Source: Myxococcus llanfairpwllgwyngyllgogerychwyrndrobwllllantysiliogogogochensis
Lineage (GTDB): Bacteria; Myxococcota; Myxococcia; Myxococcales; Myxococcaceae
NCBI RefSeq assembly: GCF_006636215.1
Contig: NZ_VIFM01000108.1
Span: 1 to 34,859, forward strand
Direction: 5' to 3'
Length of the DNA stretch: 34,859 nucleotides
Numbering within the stretch: the first letter of the stretch is position 1; each line of letters opens with the position of its first letter. Positions 24,041 through 32,244 of the stretch are shown one piece after another. Below the pieces are notes generated by a model that was given only the letters and a program-made list of their open reading frames with translations, ran no database searches and was not told the DNA's origin. A program made the position numbers and the translations under genes.

Positions 24041-24685
24041 ATGCTCCCCTTCCTCGCCCTGCTGCTGCTGGCCTCCGCGCCGCCCACGCCCCGCGTCGAG
24101 CTGCCACCGCCACCGCCACCACCTCAGCCCACCCCTGAATGCATCAGCTCCCAGGGGCGCACGGTGTGCGGTTTTCAATGCAAGACGAGCGTCTCCGACA
24201 TCGACTGCGCCCAGACACCCTACGGGACGTGCGAGGTCACCAATGGAGGCGTCTACTGTTGGGACCCGCCACGGGTGGCCATCCAGCACCCACCGCTCAC
24301 TTCCGTGAGCCCCGAGTGCAAGTCCGTCCGGGGCAAGGTGGCCTGCGGCTTCAACTGCCGCCTGTTCAACGGCGAGGTGGCCTGCAACGACACGCCCTAC
24401 GGTGTCTGCAGCACCCACTTCGGGAAGCTCGTCTGCTGGGACCCGCCGGAGAGCGTCATCCACGAGTACGCCGCCGAGACACCCAGGCCCCGCTGCGTCA
24501 ATGCGTCGGAGGCCGTGGCCTGCGGCTTCGATTGCAAGGCCACCCGCACGGAGGTGCGCTGCGCCAGCACGCCTCGGGGCGTGTGCAGGCTGGTCGACCA
24601 GAAGTTCACCTGCTTCGACCCGCCGTCGCTCCTGCACTGCGACCACAGCCAGCCGCCACGACCCGCACGCGCCCACGCGCGCTGA
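24041..24685 (+). CDS. Secreted protein with three 59-residue six-cysteine modules
   Basis: The ATG at 24041, preceded by a G-rich ribosome site, gives 214 residues that start with a short signal peptide (MLPFLALLLLASA). A proline run (residues 22-28) follows. Three modules then repeat with a period of exactly 59 residues. Cysteines fall at 34, 43, 47, 56, 64, 73; at 93, 102, 106, 115, 123, 132; and at 152, 161, 165, 174, 182, 191. The spacing within a module is identical in all three. Shared motifs are CGF-x-C, the TP-x-G-x-C turn and C-[WF]-DPP. Cys200 is an unpaired extra. The pattern implies three disulfide-bonded domains outside the cytoplasm. I do not recognise the family and assign no function. 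It lies 63 bases after the YgiQ gene. Confidence 0.88.
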   Translation: MLPFLALLLLASAPPTPRVELPPPPPPPQPTPECISSQGRTVCGFQCKTSVSDIDCAQTPYGTCEVTNGGVYCWDPPRVAIQHPPLTSVSPECKSVRGKVACGFNCRLFNGEVACNDTPYGVCSTHFGKLVCWDPPESVIHEYAAETPRPRCVNASEAVACGFDCKATRTEVRCASTPRGVCRLVDQKFTCFDPPSLLHCDHSQPPRPARAHAR

Positions 24686-24767
24686 AGCCCGTCACCCCAC
24701 TGTGCTGGAAACGACCCTTTGTGACGAGGGGAAGTATCCTTCTGGGGCGCCGGTTCGTCTGACGGGG

Positions 24768-25361
24768 ATGACAATCCAGGAACCCAGCAATCGTCGCCTT
24801 TTTGTCTCCATGATCGTCTCGCTCGACGGGTTCATCGCGGACCCCGACGGGCGGCTCGATTGGTTCGAGGACGGCAATCCTCAGTTCGAGCAGTACTGCG
24901 AAGAGATGATCGACTCGGTCGGCCTGGCGCTGTACGGACGGCGCTCGTACGAGGAGATGCTGGCCTACTGGCCCAACGCGGAGCTCAACCCCCGTTCTCC
25001 CCAGGACCTCGTATTCGCCCGCAAGATGAACGCACTGCCGAAGGTCGTTCTGTCGCGGACGCTCGAGCATGCCGCATGGAACAACACCCGCATCATCAAG
25101 GAGCGTATCGCCGAGGAAATCACCGAGCTGAAGCGTCAACCCGGCAAGCCGATTGTGGCGTGGGCCGGCGCGGGGCTCGTCTCGACCCTCACCCGGCTTC
25201 GACTCGTCGATGAGTATCGGCTCATCATCCACCCGGTGCTCCTCGGACGAGGCACACCGCTCTTCAAGGACATCGAAGCCCGACAGAAGCTGAAGCTGGT
25301 CCGAACGACCCAGCTCGGTCAGGGCCTGGTGGTCCTCTGCTATGAACCGATGACACCGTGA
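24768..25361 (+). CDS. Dihydrofolate reductase-like / RibD C-terminal domain protein
   Basis: The 197-residue protein is a single DHFR-like (RibD C-terminal) domain. Key segments are LFVSMIVSLDGFIADPDGRLDWF at its start, ALYGRRSYEEMLAYWP in the middle, a nucleotide-binding-like GKPIVAWAGAGLVSTL, and the end strand VDEYRLIIHPVLLGRGTPLF. Free-standing members are usually annotated as dihydrofolate reductase family proteins; most are not the housekeeping enzyme, and the substrate is unknown. The ATG at 24768 has a GGGG stretch just upstream. Its stop overlaps the GTG of the downstream ECF sigma factor by four bases (GTGA), so the two form a coupled pair. ECF factors with a SnoaL-like tail are often linked to small redox enzymes, which fits. 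It may be made under the same stress as the sigma factor. Confidence 0.92.
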   Translation: MTIQEPSNRRLFVSMIVSLDGFIADPDGRLDWFEDGNPQFEQYCEEMIDSVGLALYGRRSYEEMLAYWPNAELNPRSPQDLVFARKMNALPKVVLSRTLEHAAWNNTRIIKERIAEEITELKRQPGKPIVAWAGAGLVSTLTRLRLVDEYRLIIHPVLLGRGTPLFKDIEARQKLKLVRTTQLGQGLVVLCYEPMTP

Positions 25362-26353
25362 GCAAGTCGCCCCCCGAAATCAACGCGCTGAGCGACGAGG
25401 TGAAGTCGTCCTGGCATCGATTCCTCGACGTCTTCGAGCCGATGCGTCCCGAGCTCTTTCGCTACTGCCGCCACCTCACACGCAGCCCGTGGGACGCGGA
25501 GGACCTGGTTCAGGACACCCTCGCGAGAGCGTTCGTGACGCTCGGGACGGTGTTCATGGCGCTTCCAAATCCACGCGCGTGGATCTTCCGGGTGGCCTCG
25601 AACCTCTGGGTGGACCGCATGCGGCGCATGCGCCTCGAGCTCACCTTCGAGGCGCCCGCCGATTCGGCGACGGAGCCGGACCCTCGGGCACCACGCGAGG
25701 CCGCTGGCTCCTTGCTGGTGCGGCTGTCTCCCCAGGAGCGGGCCGCGGTGGTCCTCAAGGATGTGTTCGACTTCTCGCTCCAGGAAATCGCGGACGCACT
25801 CTCGACGACGGTGGGCGCGGTGAAGTCCGCGCTCCATCGGGGGCGGGGCCTGTTGGCGGTGCCCGAGGAGCCGATGACTCGAGCACCCGCGCCCGCGGTG
25901 CTGGACGCGTTCTGTGCGGCGTTCAATGCCCGGAACCTGGAGCGACTGACCGACCTCCTGCTCGACAGCGCCAGCGTGGAAATCGTCGGCGTCGTCACTG
26001 AGTACGGCCAGGACGCACCGAAGAATCCGGACACCGGGTCTTTCGCCGGAACGCTCGCGCCCATCACCTTCGACGAGCGGGGAGGCGTCCCGCCGCATCT
26101 GCTCGAAGGGTACCTGTCGACCAGCCCTCGCTGCGAAGTCCGCGCGTATCGCGGCTCGCCCATTCTGGTCTTCTGGTACGAGCACGAAGAGGGCGCCCTG
26201 GTTCGCACCGTGATGGCCGTGGAGACGGACGGCGAGCGCATCGTCCGGGTGCGCAACTACTTCTTCACCCCGGATGTCATCGCCGAGCTGTGCACGGAGC
26301 TGGGCGTGCCCTACCGGGTCAACGGCTATCGCTACTGGGTGGATGGCCGGTAG
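25358..26353 (+). CDS. ECF sigma factor with SnoaL-like C-terminal domain
   Basis: This 331-residue protein starts at a GTG overlapping the previous stop. Region 2 spans about residues 28-95 (RYCRHLTRSPWDAEDLVQDT, then NPRAWIFRVASNLWVDRMRR). Region 4 spans about 117-165 (LSPQERAAVVLKDVFDFSL, then IADALSTTVGAVKSALHRGR). The last 150 residues (about 178-325; FCAAFNARNLERLTDLLLDS onward, and YFFTPDVIAELC) resemble a SnoaL/NTF2-like domain. In ECF groups with such an extension, the tail takes the place of a separate anti-sigma factor and controls activity, often on binding a small molecule. Here no anti-sigma gene is adjacent, which agrees. The DHFR-like gene just upstream is a likely co-regulated partner. 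Group assignment within the ECF classification cannot be made by eye. Confidence 0.92.
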   Translation: MSKSPPEINALSDEVKSSWHRFLDVFEPMRPELFRYCRHLTRSPWDAEDLVQDTLARAFVTLGTVFMALPNPRAWIFRVASNLWVDRMRRMRLELTFEAPADSATEPDPRAPREAAGSLLVRLSPQERAAVVLKDVFDFSLQEIADALSTTVGAVKSALHRGRGLLAVPEEPMTRAPAPAVLDAFCAAFNARNLERLTDLLLDSASVEIVGVVTEYGQDAPKNPDTGSFAGTLAPITFDERGGVPPHLLEGYLSTSPRCEVRAYRGSPILVFWYEHEEGALVRTVMAVETDGERIVRVRNYFFTPDVIAELCTELGVPYRVNGYRYWVDGR

Positions 26354-26408
26354 CAGCCGAGGAAGGTCCGTCCAGAGGGGGAAGGGCCACCGCGGCACGT
26401 GAACGGAC

Positions 26409-26427
26409 CCGCCTGGCATTCAGGCGG
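26409..26427. terminator. Hairpin after the ECF sigma gene
   Basis: CCGCCTG (26409-26415) pairs perfectly with CAGGCGG (26421-26427) around a 5-base loop, 56 bases after the sigma factor stop and about 100 bases before the next start. The rest of the 175-base intergenic space shows nothing else I can name. No T tract follows, so termination is only plausible. Confidence 0.4.
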
Positions 26428-26528
26428 AACGCGGGGGTGCAGCCCACGTCATGCCGTTGTGGCACCATGGTGAGGCGTGGGCTCACGCGCCTGTCGACGA
26501 GCCCCGCGAGCCCCTCCCGCGCTTCCGC

Positions 26529-27650
26529 ATGAGCACCCCACCCCTGTCCTGGCCAAGAGTCCTCGCGAGCTTCGCGAGCGTGGGGCTGTGCCTCCTGTTC
26601 TGCTGTGCCCGCGCCCCCGCGCCCCCGCTGGGACACGAGGTCTATGTGTGGCAGCGGGACTGGAGCCCGGAGCTCGGGCACGCGCTCACGCAACTGCCCT
26701 CGGAGCTGGGCGCCCTGCGAGTCCTCGCGCGGGAGCGCTCCGGGGCCACGCGGGTCGCAGTGACAGTGGCGGTGGACGTGCCGGCCCTGGCGAAGACGGG
26801 GCGCGAGGTGGTGGCCGTCCTCCGCGTGGACGGGACGGCGCCGCTCGACGGCGTGTCCCTCCAGGAAGTGGCGACACTCGCCCGCGACTGGAAGGCGCGC
26901 GGCGTGCGAGTCCGAGGCGTGGAGGTGGACCACGACTGCGCGACCGCTTCCCTGCCCGCCTACGCGGACTGGCTCGCGCGTGAGCGGAGCGGGCTCGGAG
27001 ACCTCTCGCTCTCCATCACCGCGCTGCCCACCTGGGCGAACTCGCCCGCCCTGGAGCGCCTGACGTCCATCCCCGACGACATCGTCGTCCAGGTGCATGC
27101 CGTGCGCGCCCCCTCCCTCTTCACCCCCGAGGAGGCCCGCGGCTTCATCGAGGCGTGGGCCAAGGCCTCGCCCCATCCCTTCCGGATTGCCCTGCCCACG
27201 TACCGCGCGCGGCTTCGCGACGGACGACTCCTGACGTCCGAACCCCACGAGGTGTCGCGCCTGCTCACCCACCTGCGGGAGCACCCGGTGAAGGGCATGA
27301 AGGGCATCGTCTGGTTCCGGCTCGGACACGCGGGCGACGCGGAGTCCTGGAGCCTGAGCACGCTATCGGCGGTGGTGCGCGGCGAGAAGCTCACGCCCCG
27401 ACTGGAGCCCCGGCTGGTGGACGCGGGAGGCGGCACGCTCGACATCGTCCTCGAGAACACAGGCCGCGTGGACACCGAGGCGCCCGCGCGCCTCACCCTT
27501 TCTGGAAACCTGGAGGTCCTCGACGGCGTGGGCGGCTATGCCCCGCGAGGGACCTCACTCGTGGCGCGCACGCCTCCCCGCCTGCGCGCTGGCGAACGAC
27601 GCGTCATCGGCTTCGTGCGGGGAACCGAGGTGTCACTTGTGGCTCCGTAG
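26529..27650 (+). CDS. DUF3142-like exported protein
   Basis: The ATG at 26529 gives 373 residues beginning with a hydrophobic export segment (residues 10-25) that ends in FCCARAP; one of the two Cys could be lipidated. The frame is open upstream but that part lacks coding character and would hide the signal. The body matches what I know of DUF3142: HEVYVWQRDW at the start, VEVDHDCATASLPAYADWL in the middle, LSITALPTWANSP, and VVQVHAVRAP. The alternation of short strands and helices and the acidic EVDHD strand end suggest a TIM-barrel, glycosidase-like fold; a beta-sandwich-like segment follows after about residue 290. Catalysis has not been shown here. The 3' end overlaps the next gene by 14 bases, so both are probably made together. 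Confidence 0.82.
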   Translation: MSTPPLSWPRVLASFASVGLCLLFCCARAPAPPLGHEVYVWQRDWSPELGHALTQLPSELGALRVLARERSGATRVAVTVAVDVPALAKTGREVVAVLRVDGTAPLDGVSLQEVATLARDWKARGVRVRGVEVDHDCATASLPAYADWLARERSGLGDLSLSITALPTWANSPALERLTSIPDDIVVQVHAVRAPSLFTPEEARGFIEAWAKASPHPFRIALPTYRARLRDGRLLTSEPHEVSRLLTHLREHPVKGMKGIVWFRLGHAGDAESWSLSTLSAVVRGEKLTPRLEPRLVDAGGGTLDIVLENTGRVDTEAPARLTLSGNLEVLDGVGGYAPRGTSLVARTPPRLRAGERRVIGFVRGTEVSLVAP

Positions 27651-29658
27651 TCTGCTGGCCTCCCTGCTCGTCCTCATGCTGCTCGCGCCGGTGCGCTCGG
27701 CCGATGCCTGCGGACCCGACTTTCCCCATCGACTCCTCGTGGACCGCGCGGGCACTCTCGGCGAGCTGCCAGACGGCGCCTTCTCGCTCGAGGCCACACG
27801 ACTGGCTCCCAAGCCCCTGGAGTCGTTCCGGGTGATGGAGGGTGGAGACGAGCCCGTCGATGCACGCACAGGCGGCGGGGCACGGGAGACGGAGCTGTAC
27901 GAGGCGGGCGCCAGGGCCTTCACAAGCGGAGATGCGCAGACGGCGCGCGCCCGCTTCAACGACGTGCTCGCGCTGCCGGCCGGGGAGCGCCGCCACTACT
28001 CCACCTTCGCCGCCTTCATGCTGGGCCGCAACGCGGGCGCGGGCTTCGAGCAGGACGCGCAGCACGGCTTCGAGCGCACGCGGCAGCTCGCGCGCGAGGG
28101 CTTCGACGACCCGCTGGGCCTCGCGGTCGCCAGCCTGGGCGAGCAGGCGCGCGGCCTGCTCCGGGCGGGAGACGATGCTGGCGCCATCCGGCTGTACGCG
28201 GAGCAGGCCGCTCATGGGAGCGGAGGCGCGGTGACCTCGCTGCTCATGGTCGCACGCGCGCTCGCCCGCGATGAGGCCCGGCTCCACGCCGCGCTGAAGG
28301 ACCCGCTGGCGCAGCGGCTCATGACCACCTTCGTGTGGACGCGTGGCCAGGAGTGGTACGGGTCCGAGGACACATCGGGCGGTGGCCTCGCCGCCGTGCT
28401 GGAAGCGCTCGCGTCGGTGCAGGGGCTGGCGGGAGCGGACCGGTTGGCGGCGGGAGCCTGGCGCGCGGGTCGGTTCGACCTGGCCGAGCGTTTCGCCCAG
28501 CACGGGCAGACCCCGCTGGCGGCGTGGGTGAAGGGCAAGCTGGCGCTGCGCCGGGGAGACCCGTCGTCCGCGGAGGTCTATCTGTCGGAGGCCGCGCGCG
28601 GGCTCCCGGCGTCGGAGGACTGGGTGGGCGAGGGAATGGTGCCGCGCCGTCCCCTCTGCCGCGTGGAGGGAGAGCGCGGGGTGCTCGCGCTCGCGCGAGG
28701 CGACTTCTTCCAGGCCGCCGAGCGGATGCTGGCGAGCTGCTCCTGGCCGGACCTGGCCTACGTGGCGGAGCGGGTGCTGTCCGTGGACGAACTCCAGCGC
28801 TTCGTCGCGGCCCACCCGCCCTCCGGCGAGGAGCGCTGCAAGCCCGAGGTGGGGCAGCTCTGGCACGACGATGACGTCGGCGAAGGGGCGGACCTGTCTC
28901 AGCGGCTGCGCCTGCTGCTCGCGCGGCGCCTGCTGCGCATCGGGCGCGCCGATGAAGCGCTGGAGCACTTCCGGGGCACGCAGTGGGAAGGGCCCGCGCG
29001 CCAGTACGCCGACGCGCTGAAGCAGAGCACCCTGGCCCACGACGCCGTGACTCAGGCGGAGGCGCTGTTCACGGCGGCGAAGCTCGCTCGCGGCCTGGGC
29101 CTGGAGATGTTGGGCACGGAGGTCGCCCCGGACTGGGGCTGGGTGGATGGAAACTACGACCTGGGCACCTACGAGGAACAAGAAGAGCTCTCAGCCGGGG
29201 CGGAGCAGTCCCGGGAGGCCCTGTCCGGAACACCGCTCCTCGGAGTGCCGGAGCAGCAGCGCGTGCAATCGCATGCGCCCCCGTATCCGTGGCGCTTCCA
29301 CTATCGCTCCACGGCGGCGGACCTCGCCCAGCGGGGAGCGGCCCTCCTTCCTCCGCGCAGCCAGGCGTACGCGATGATGCTCTGCCACGCGGCGCGCTAC
29401 GTCTCCAGCAGCGAGCCAGAGCGCGTCCAGCGGCTGTGGCAGACGTACCTGAAAGTGGGCGCCGCCATCGACGAGCCCTGGTGGTCCTTCGGGCACTCCT
29501 GTCCCGAGCCGGACTTCGAGAAGGTCCGCGCCCAGCAGGCCCAACAGGCGCTGGGAAAGCGCCAACGACTGATGATGTTCGGAGGCGCGCTGCTCTTCCC
29601 GGCGATGCTCGGCGCCGCCTTCTACCTGCGCCGCAAGCGCCGCGCGACGAGCCCCTGA
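27637..29658 (+). CDS. Large exported protein with C-terminal membrane anchor, unknown function
   Basis: I place the start at the TTG at 27637, because GAGG lies seven bases before it and it begins a clean signal peptide (MWLRSLLASLLVLMLLAPVRSADA, then CGPDF). The ATG at 27538 would add 33 residues inside the preceding gene and is less likely. The 673-residue product is mostly helical with TPR-like or solenoid stretches (EAGARAFTSGDAQTARARFNDVL; DDAGAIRLYAEQA; GRADEALEHFRG). A membrane helix near residues 646-663 is followed by RRKRR, so the bulk lies outside the cytoplasm with a short basic tail inside. I recognise no family or active site. It overlaps the DUF3142-like gene by 14 bases, and they may work together at the cell envelope. 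Confidence 0.82.
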   Translation: MWLRSLLASLLVLMLLAPVRSADACGPDFPHRLLVDRAGTLGELPDGAFSLEATRLAPKPLESFRVMEGGDEPVDARTGGGARETELYEAGARAFTSGDAQTARARFNDVLALPAGERRHYSTFAAFMLGRNAGAGFEQDAQHGFERTRQLAREGFDDPLGLAVASLGEQARGLLRAGDDAGAIRLYAEQAAHGSGGAVTSLLMVARALARDEARLHAALKDPLAQRLMTTFVWTRGQEWYGSEDTSGGGLAAVLEALASVQGLAGADRLAAGAWRAGRFDLAERFAQHGQTPLAAWVKGKLALRRGDPSSAEVYLSEAARGLPASEDWVGEGMVPRRPLCRVEGERGVLALARGDFFQAAERMLASCSWPDLAYVAERVLSVDELQRFVAAHPPSGEERCKPEVGQLWHDDDVGEGADLSQRLRLLLARRLLRIGRADEALEHFRGTQWEGPARQYADALKQSTLAHDAVTQAEALFTAAKLARGLGLEMLGTEVAPDWGWVDGNYDLGTYEEQEELSAGAEQSREALSGTPLLGVPEQQRVQSHAPPYPWRFHYRSTAADLAQRGAALLPPRSQAYAMMLCHAARYVSSSEPERVQRLWQTYLKVGAAIDEPWWSFGHSCPEPDFEKVRAQQAQQALGKRQRLMMFGGALLFPAMLGAAFYLRRKRRATSP

Positions 29659-29677
29659 ATGCCGTGGGGCCCGAGCC

Positions 29678-30346
29678 TCAGCGCCGCCGGAGGATGGCGC
29701 GCGCCGGGGCGCCGTCGCCTCCCGCGATTCGCAGAGGCAGGCAGACGAGGTCGTACGTGCCCGCGCTCACCGAGGACAGGTCCAACCCCTCGATGATGCA
29801 AACCCCCGCGCCCAACAGTGCCTGGTGGGTGGGCACGCCCTCTTCCGGACTGCCGATGGAGAGGTAGTCGATGCCCACTGTGCGAACACTCCGCTCCGCC
29901 AGGTAGCGCGCGCCTTCCAGGGACAGGTACACGAAGTCCGGCAGGAATCGCTGCGCGGCCCAGCCCCGCGAGGAGTTGGCCGTCTTGAAGAGGACCCGCT
30001 CTCCGGGCTGGACAGCATGCGCCTTCAGCTCATCCACGCGGATGGCGCGGGGGTCTCGAATCTCCAGCACCCGGGCCACGCCAAGGAGGCTGTCGAAGGC
30101 CAGCGCGTCCACGCCCTCCGCGCCCTGGACGAAGTGCGCGGGCGCATCGACGTGCGTGCCGGTGTGCGCCCCCAGGGACAGGTGGGAGACGGTGGCGTCG
30201 TCTCCACGCTCCAGGGCCTGCACCCGGGTGATGCGGACCTCCGGGTTGTCCGGCCAGTGCACCATCCCGTCCCGCAAGGGCACGGAGATGTCCACCCATG
30301 TGGCGGACTCACGGGAGGGCACGTTCGTCTCGGCAGCGGTCTCCAT
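29678..30346 (-). CDS. Cyclase / kynurenine formamidase-like metal hydrolase
   Basis: The 222-residue protein belongs to the cyclase family (PF04199 type). It opens with WVDISVPLRDGMVHWPDNP and carries the metal-binding signature HTGTHVDAPAHF (His61, His65, Asp67, His71). A later GIDYLSIG strand, THQALLGAGVCIIEGLDL and a LPLRIAGGDGAPARAIL end complete the fold. Family members hydrolyse formylkynurenine or related amides and lactones with a divalent metal; the substrate here is unproven, and no tryptophan catabolism genes are adjacent. The ATG at 30346 was chosen for a GGAG site five bases upstream. It is convergent with the preceding membrane-anchored gene (19 bases between stops) and divergent from a small protein gene, with 185 bases in which I see no clear motif. 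Confidence 0.93.
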   Translation of the reverse strand: METAAETNVPSRESATWVDISVPLRDGMVHWPDNPEVRITRVQALERGDDATVSHLSLGAHTGTHVDAPAHFVQGAEGVDALAFDSLLGVARVLEIRDPRAIRVDELKAHAVQPGERVLFKTANSSRGWAAQRFLPDFVYLSLEGARYLAERSVRTVGIDYLSIGSPEEGVPTHQALLGAGVCIIEGLDLSSVSAGTYDLVCLPLRIAGGDGAPARAILRRR

Positions 30347-30531
30347 GAGGCTCCAGGGTGGACACGAAGCGCCCTGCTGGCGCCCAGGGCAGGCAGGCAC
30401 ACGGGCCGTCTCGCCCGCCGAGGGACCAGGAGAGTCACCGCCCCCGCGTCCACCCGACCACCTTTCCTCCCGGGACAGCGTCGGCTAGGTTGCGCCGCCT
30501 TTCATTTCCAAGGGTTGAAGGAGTTTTGATT

Positions 30532-31011
30532 ATGCCGAGGACTTCCCAGGAGCAGACCCAGGAGCGCCACGCGTTCCTGCTCACCCTCTTCCGCCAGCAA
30601 CCGGACATCAGCAGCAAGGATGCGCTGGAGTCCTTCAAGACGAAGTTCGGGGCGACCATCAACCTGAAGACCTTCAACCAGCTGCGCGCGGAGGCCGAGG
30701 AGGAGGTCGCTTCCACTCCGGTCGCGGAGGAGCCTGAGGTCGAGGTCGAGAGCGCGCCGGAGACCGTGGTGGAGGACGCCGCCGCCCAGCTCAAGGCCGC
30801 CGCGACGCCGGAGGCGCTCAACGGCGCCGCCCCCGCGAAGAAGCCCAAGGCCAAGGGCACCGGCTCGAAGAACGTCTTCGTGGACGCTCCCAAGGAGCAC
30901 CTGACCTTCCTGGAGAGCATCGTGCAGCAGCTCCAGGAGGCCGGTGCCGCCAACGTGCGCATCGACCACTCCACGGACCGCTGGATGGTCCTCGTGGTGG
31001 ACCCGAAGTAG
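30532..31011 (+). CDS. Small two-part protein of unknown function
   Basis: An excellent GAAGGAG ribosome site nine bases before the ATG at 30532 supports this 159-residue gene and suggests good expression. Residues 1-60 are helical and may form a helix-turn-helix-like fold (RHAFLLTLFRQQPDIS, then KDALESFKTKFG and INLKTFNQLR). Residues 60-110 are a Glu/Pro/Ala-rich then Lys-rich linker that is probably disordered. Residues 112-159 form a compact alpha/beta unit ending RWMVLVVDPK. There is no signal peptide. I do not recognise the family; a nucleic-acid-related role is possible from the fold impression and the basic linker, but this is only inference. A strong hairpin follows the stop. Confidence 0.85.
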   Translation: MPRTSQEQTQERHAFLLTLFRQQPDISSKDALESFKTKFGATINLKTFNQLRAEAEEEVASTPVAEEPEVEVESAPETVVEDAAAQLKAAATPEALNGAAPAKKPKAKGTGSKNVFVDAPKEHLTFLESIVQQLQEAGAANVRIDHSTDRWMVLVVDPK

Positions 31012-31022
31012 TTCGCCGTCCG

Positions 31023-31054
31023 CCGGACTCCACGCCTTCGAGTGGAGTCCGGCC
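31023..31054. terminator. Strong bidirectional terminator hairpin
   Basis: Between the convergent genes ending at 31011 and 31067, a perfect 12-bp inverted repeat (31023-31034 and 31043-31054, core CCGGACTCCAC) encloses an 8-base loop. It starts 12 bases after one stop and ends 13 bases before the other, so it is symmetrically placed. It lacks a T tract on either side. Confidence 0.65.
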
Positions 31055-31066
31055 CCGCGCCCGCGC

Positions 31067-31984
31067 TCAGCGGCGCAGCAGGGCCAGCGCGCGCTGGAAG
31101 TCCTCGGGCAGCTCCGCCTGGACTCGCACGGGCTGCCCCGTCAAGAGACTCGGCAGCTCCAGGCTGAACGCATGGAGCGCCTGACGCCCCAGCGCCTTCG
31201 CCGCGGGATGCTCGCGCGCGGCCTCCGTCCCGTAGAGCGTATCGCCGAGCACCGGGAAGCCCGCCTCGGAGAGCTGCACGCGAATCTGGTGCGTGCGCCC
31301 CGTGTCCAGGTCCACCTCCAGCAGCGCCGCTCCGTCCAGCCGCTCGCGCACCTCGAACGACAGCGCCGCCCGCCGCGCGGAGGGCACCTTCGTGGTGAAG
31401 CGGCGCGGGTCCTGGGGATTGCGCGCATAGGGCCCCTCCAGGCGTCCGTGCTCCGGAGGGTGGCCCAGCACGAGCGTCCAGTAGCGCTTGTCCACCTGCT
31501 TCTCCTGGAAGGCTCGCAGGAGCGCCGCCGCCGCCGGGTCCGTGCGGGCGAAGGCCAGACAGCCGCTCGTCTCACGGTCCAGGCGGTGCACCACGCCCGG
31601 CAGCGCCTGGCCCTCCACGTCGAAGGGAGGGCGCTGCGCGGCGAGCAGGTCGATGACGGAGGCCGCTCGCCCCTCCGGCTCCACGACGAGGCCCGGCGGC
31701 TTGTCCACGATGACCAGCGCCGCGTCGTCGTGGAGCACCGTCAGCGTGGGCCCTTCCACGGAGGAACGCGGCGAGGCGCGCGGTTCCGGCCGCTCGATTT
31801 CGAGTTCCTCTCCGCCCCACAGCTTCCGCGTGGGCTGACACTTCTTGCCCCGGATGCGCACCCCACCCGCTTCGATGAGGGCCCGGGCGCGCTCCAGCGA
31901 GAAGCCGGGGACGTGCTTGGAGATGAATCGATCCAGCCGCTCTCCGGCGACCTCGTGGGGGACAGGGACCTTCTGCAGCGCCAT
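31067..31984 (-). CDS. RluA-family pseudouridine synthase
   Basis: A 305-residue RNA-modifying enzyme. Residues 12-66 form an S4 RNA-binding domain (ERLDRFISKHVPGFSLERAR, then GGVRIRGKKC). The catalytic domain follows with VDKPPGLVV and the signature HRLDRETSG, in which Asp136 is the catalytic aspartate that attacks uridine. Later motifs are KRYWTLVLG, TGRTHQIRVQL and VLGDTLYG, all typical of the RluA/RluD group. It converts specific uridines of rRNA or tRNA to pseudouridine. S4-bearing members are mostly RluC or RluD-like, but the exact target cannot be read. The ATG at 31984 begins the homologous region. It is convergent with the small gene before it and divergent from the Hint lipoprotein gene, with 260 bases between. 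Confidence 0.94.
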   Translation of the reverse strand: MALQKVPVPHEVAGERLDRFISKHVPGFSLERARALIEAGGVRIRGKKCQPTRKLWGGEELEIERPEPRASPRSSVEGPTLTVLHDDAALVIVDKPPGLVVEPEGRAASVIDLLAAQRPPFDVEGQALPGVVHRLDRETSGCLAFARTDPAAAALLRAFQEKQVDKRYWTLVLGHPPEHGRLEGPYARNPQDPRRFTTKVPSARRAALSFEVRERLDGAALLEVDLDTGRTHQIRVQLSEAGFPVLGDTLYGTEAAREHPAAKALGRQALHAFSLELPSLLTGQPVRVQAELPEDFQRALALLRR

Positions 31985-32173
31985 GGCTTCACCCCGTCCC
32001 TCATGCGGCGCACGGAGTCAATGTGCGCGTGAGCCTGTCCCTGAAGCACCCCTGAAAACACGGGGCGCCCGGCCCTCTACGCTCGACGAGACAATCCTTC
32101 ACATTGGAAGCGAACATCACGATGCGACGGGATGGGTCGTCCCTGACCGATACACAATGCCATATGTCAGACG

Positions 32174-32200
32174 TTGACTTTTCAACACGGAGCGTATGAC
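32174..32200 (+). promoter_or_regulatory. Possible promoter of the Hint lipoprotein gene
   Basis: The 260-base divergent region 31985-32244 contains a comparatively AT-rich stretch. Within it, TTGACT (32174-32179) and TATGAC (32195-32200) form a -35/-10-like pair with a short 15-base spacer, about 45 bases before the ATG at 32245. A GTCA-N5-TGAC inverted repeat (32167-32179) overlaps the -35. The call is by pattern only. Confidence 0.35.
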
Positions 32201-32244
32201 AGTACTTATCCGGGCTCACCGAGGGCCTGCTCAGAGGGGGAGTC

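Noticed and set aside
21596..24676. Open frame of about 1000 codons on the minus strand across the YgiQ gene
   Set aside because: The plus strand encodes the radical SAM protein with its cluster cysteines; the antisense product is of low complexity.
24707..24738. ECF-type promoter (GGAAAC with a downstream TATCC) before the DHFR-like gene
   Set aside because: The spacing of about 21-22 bases is too long and the -10 is not convincing.
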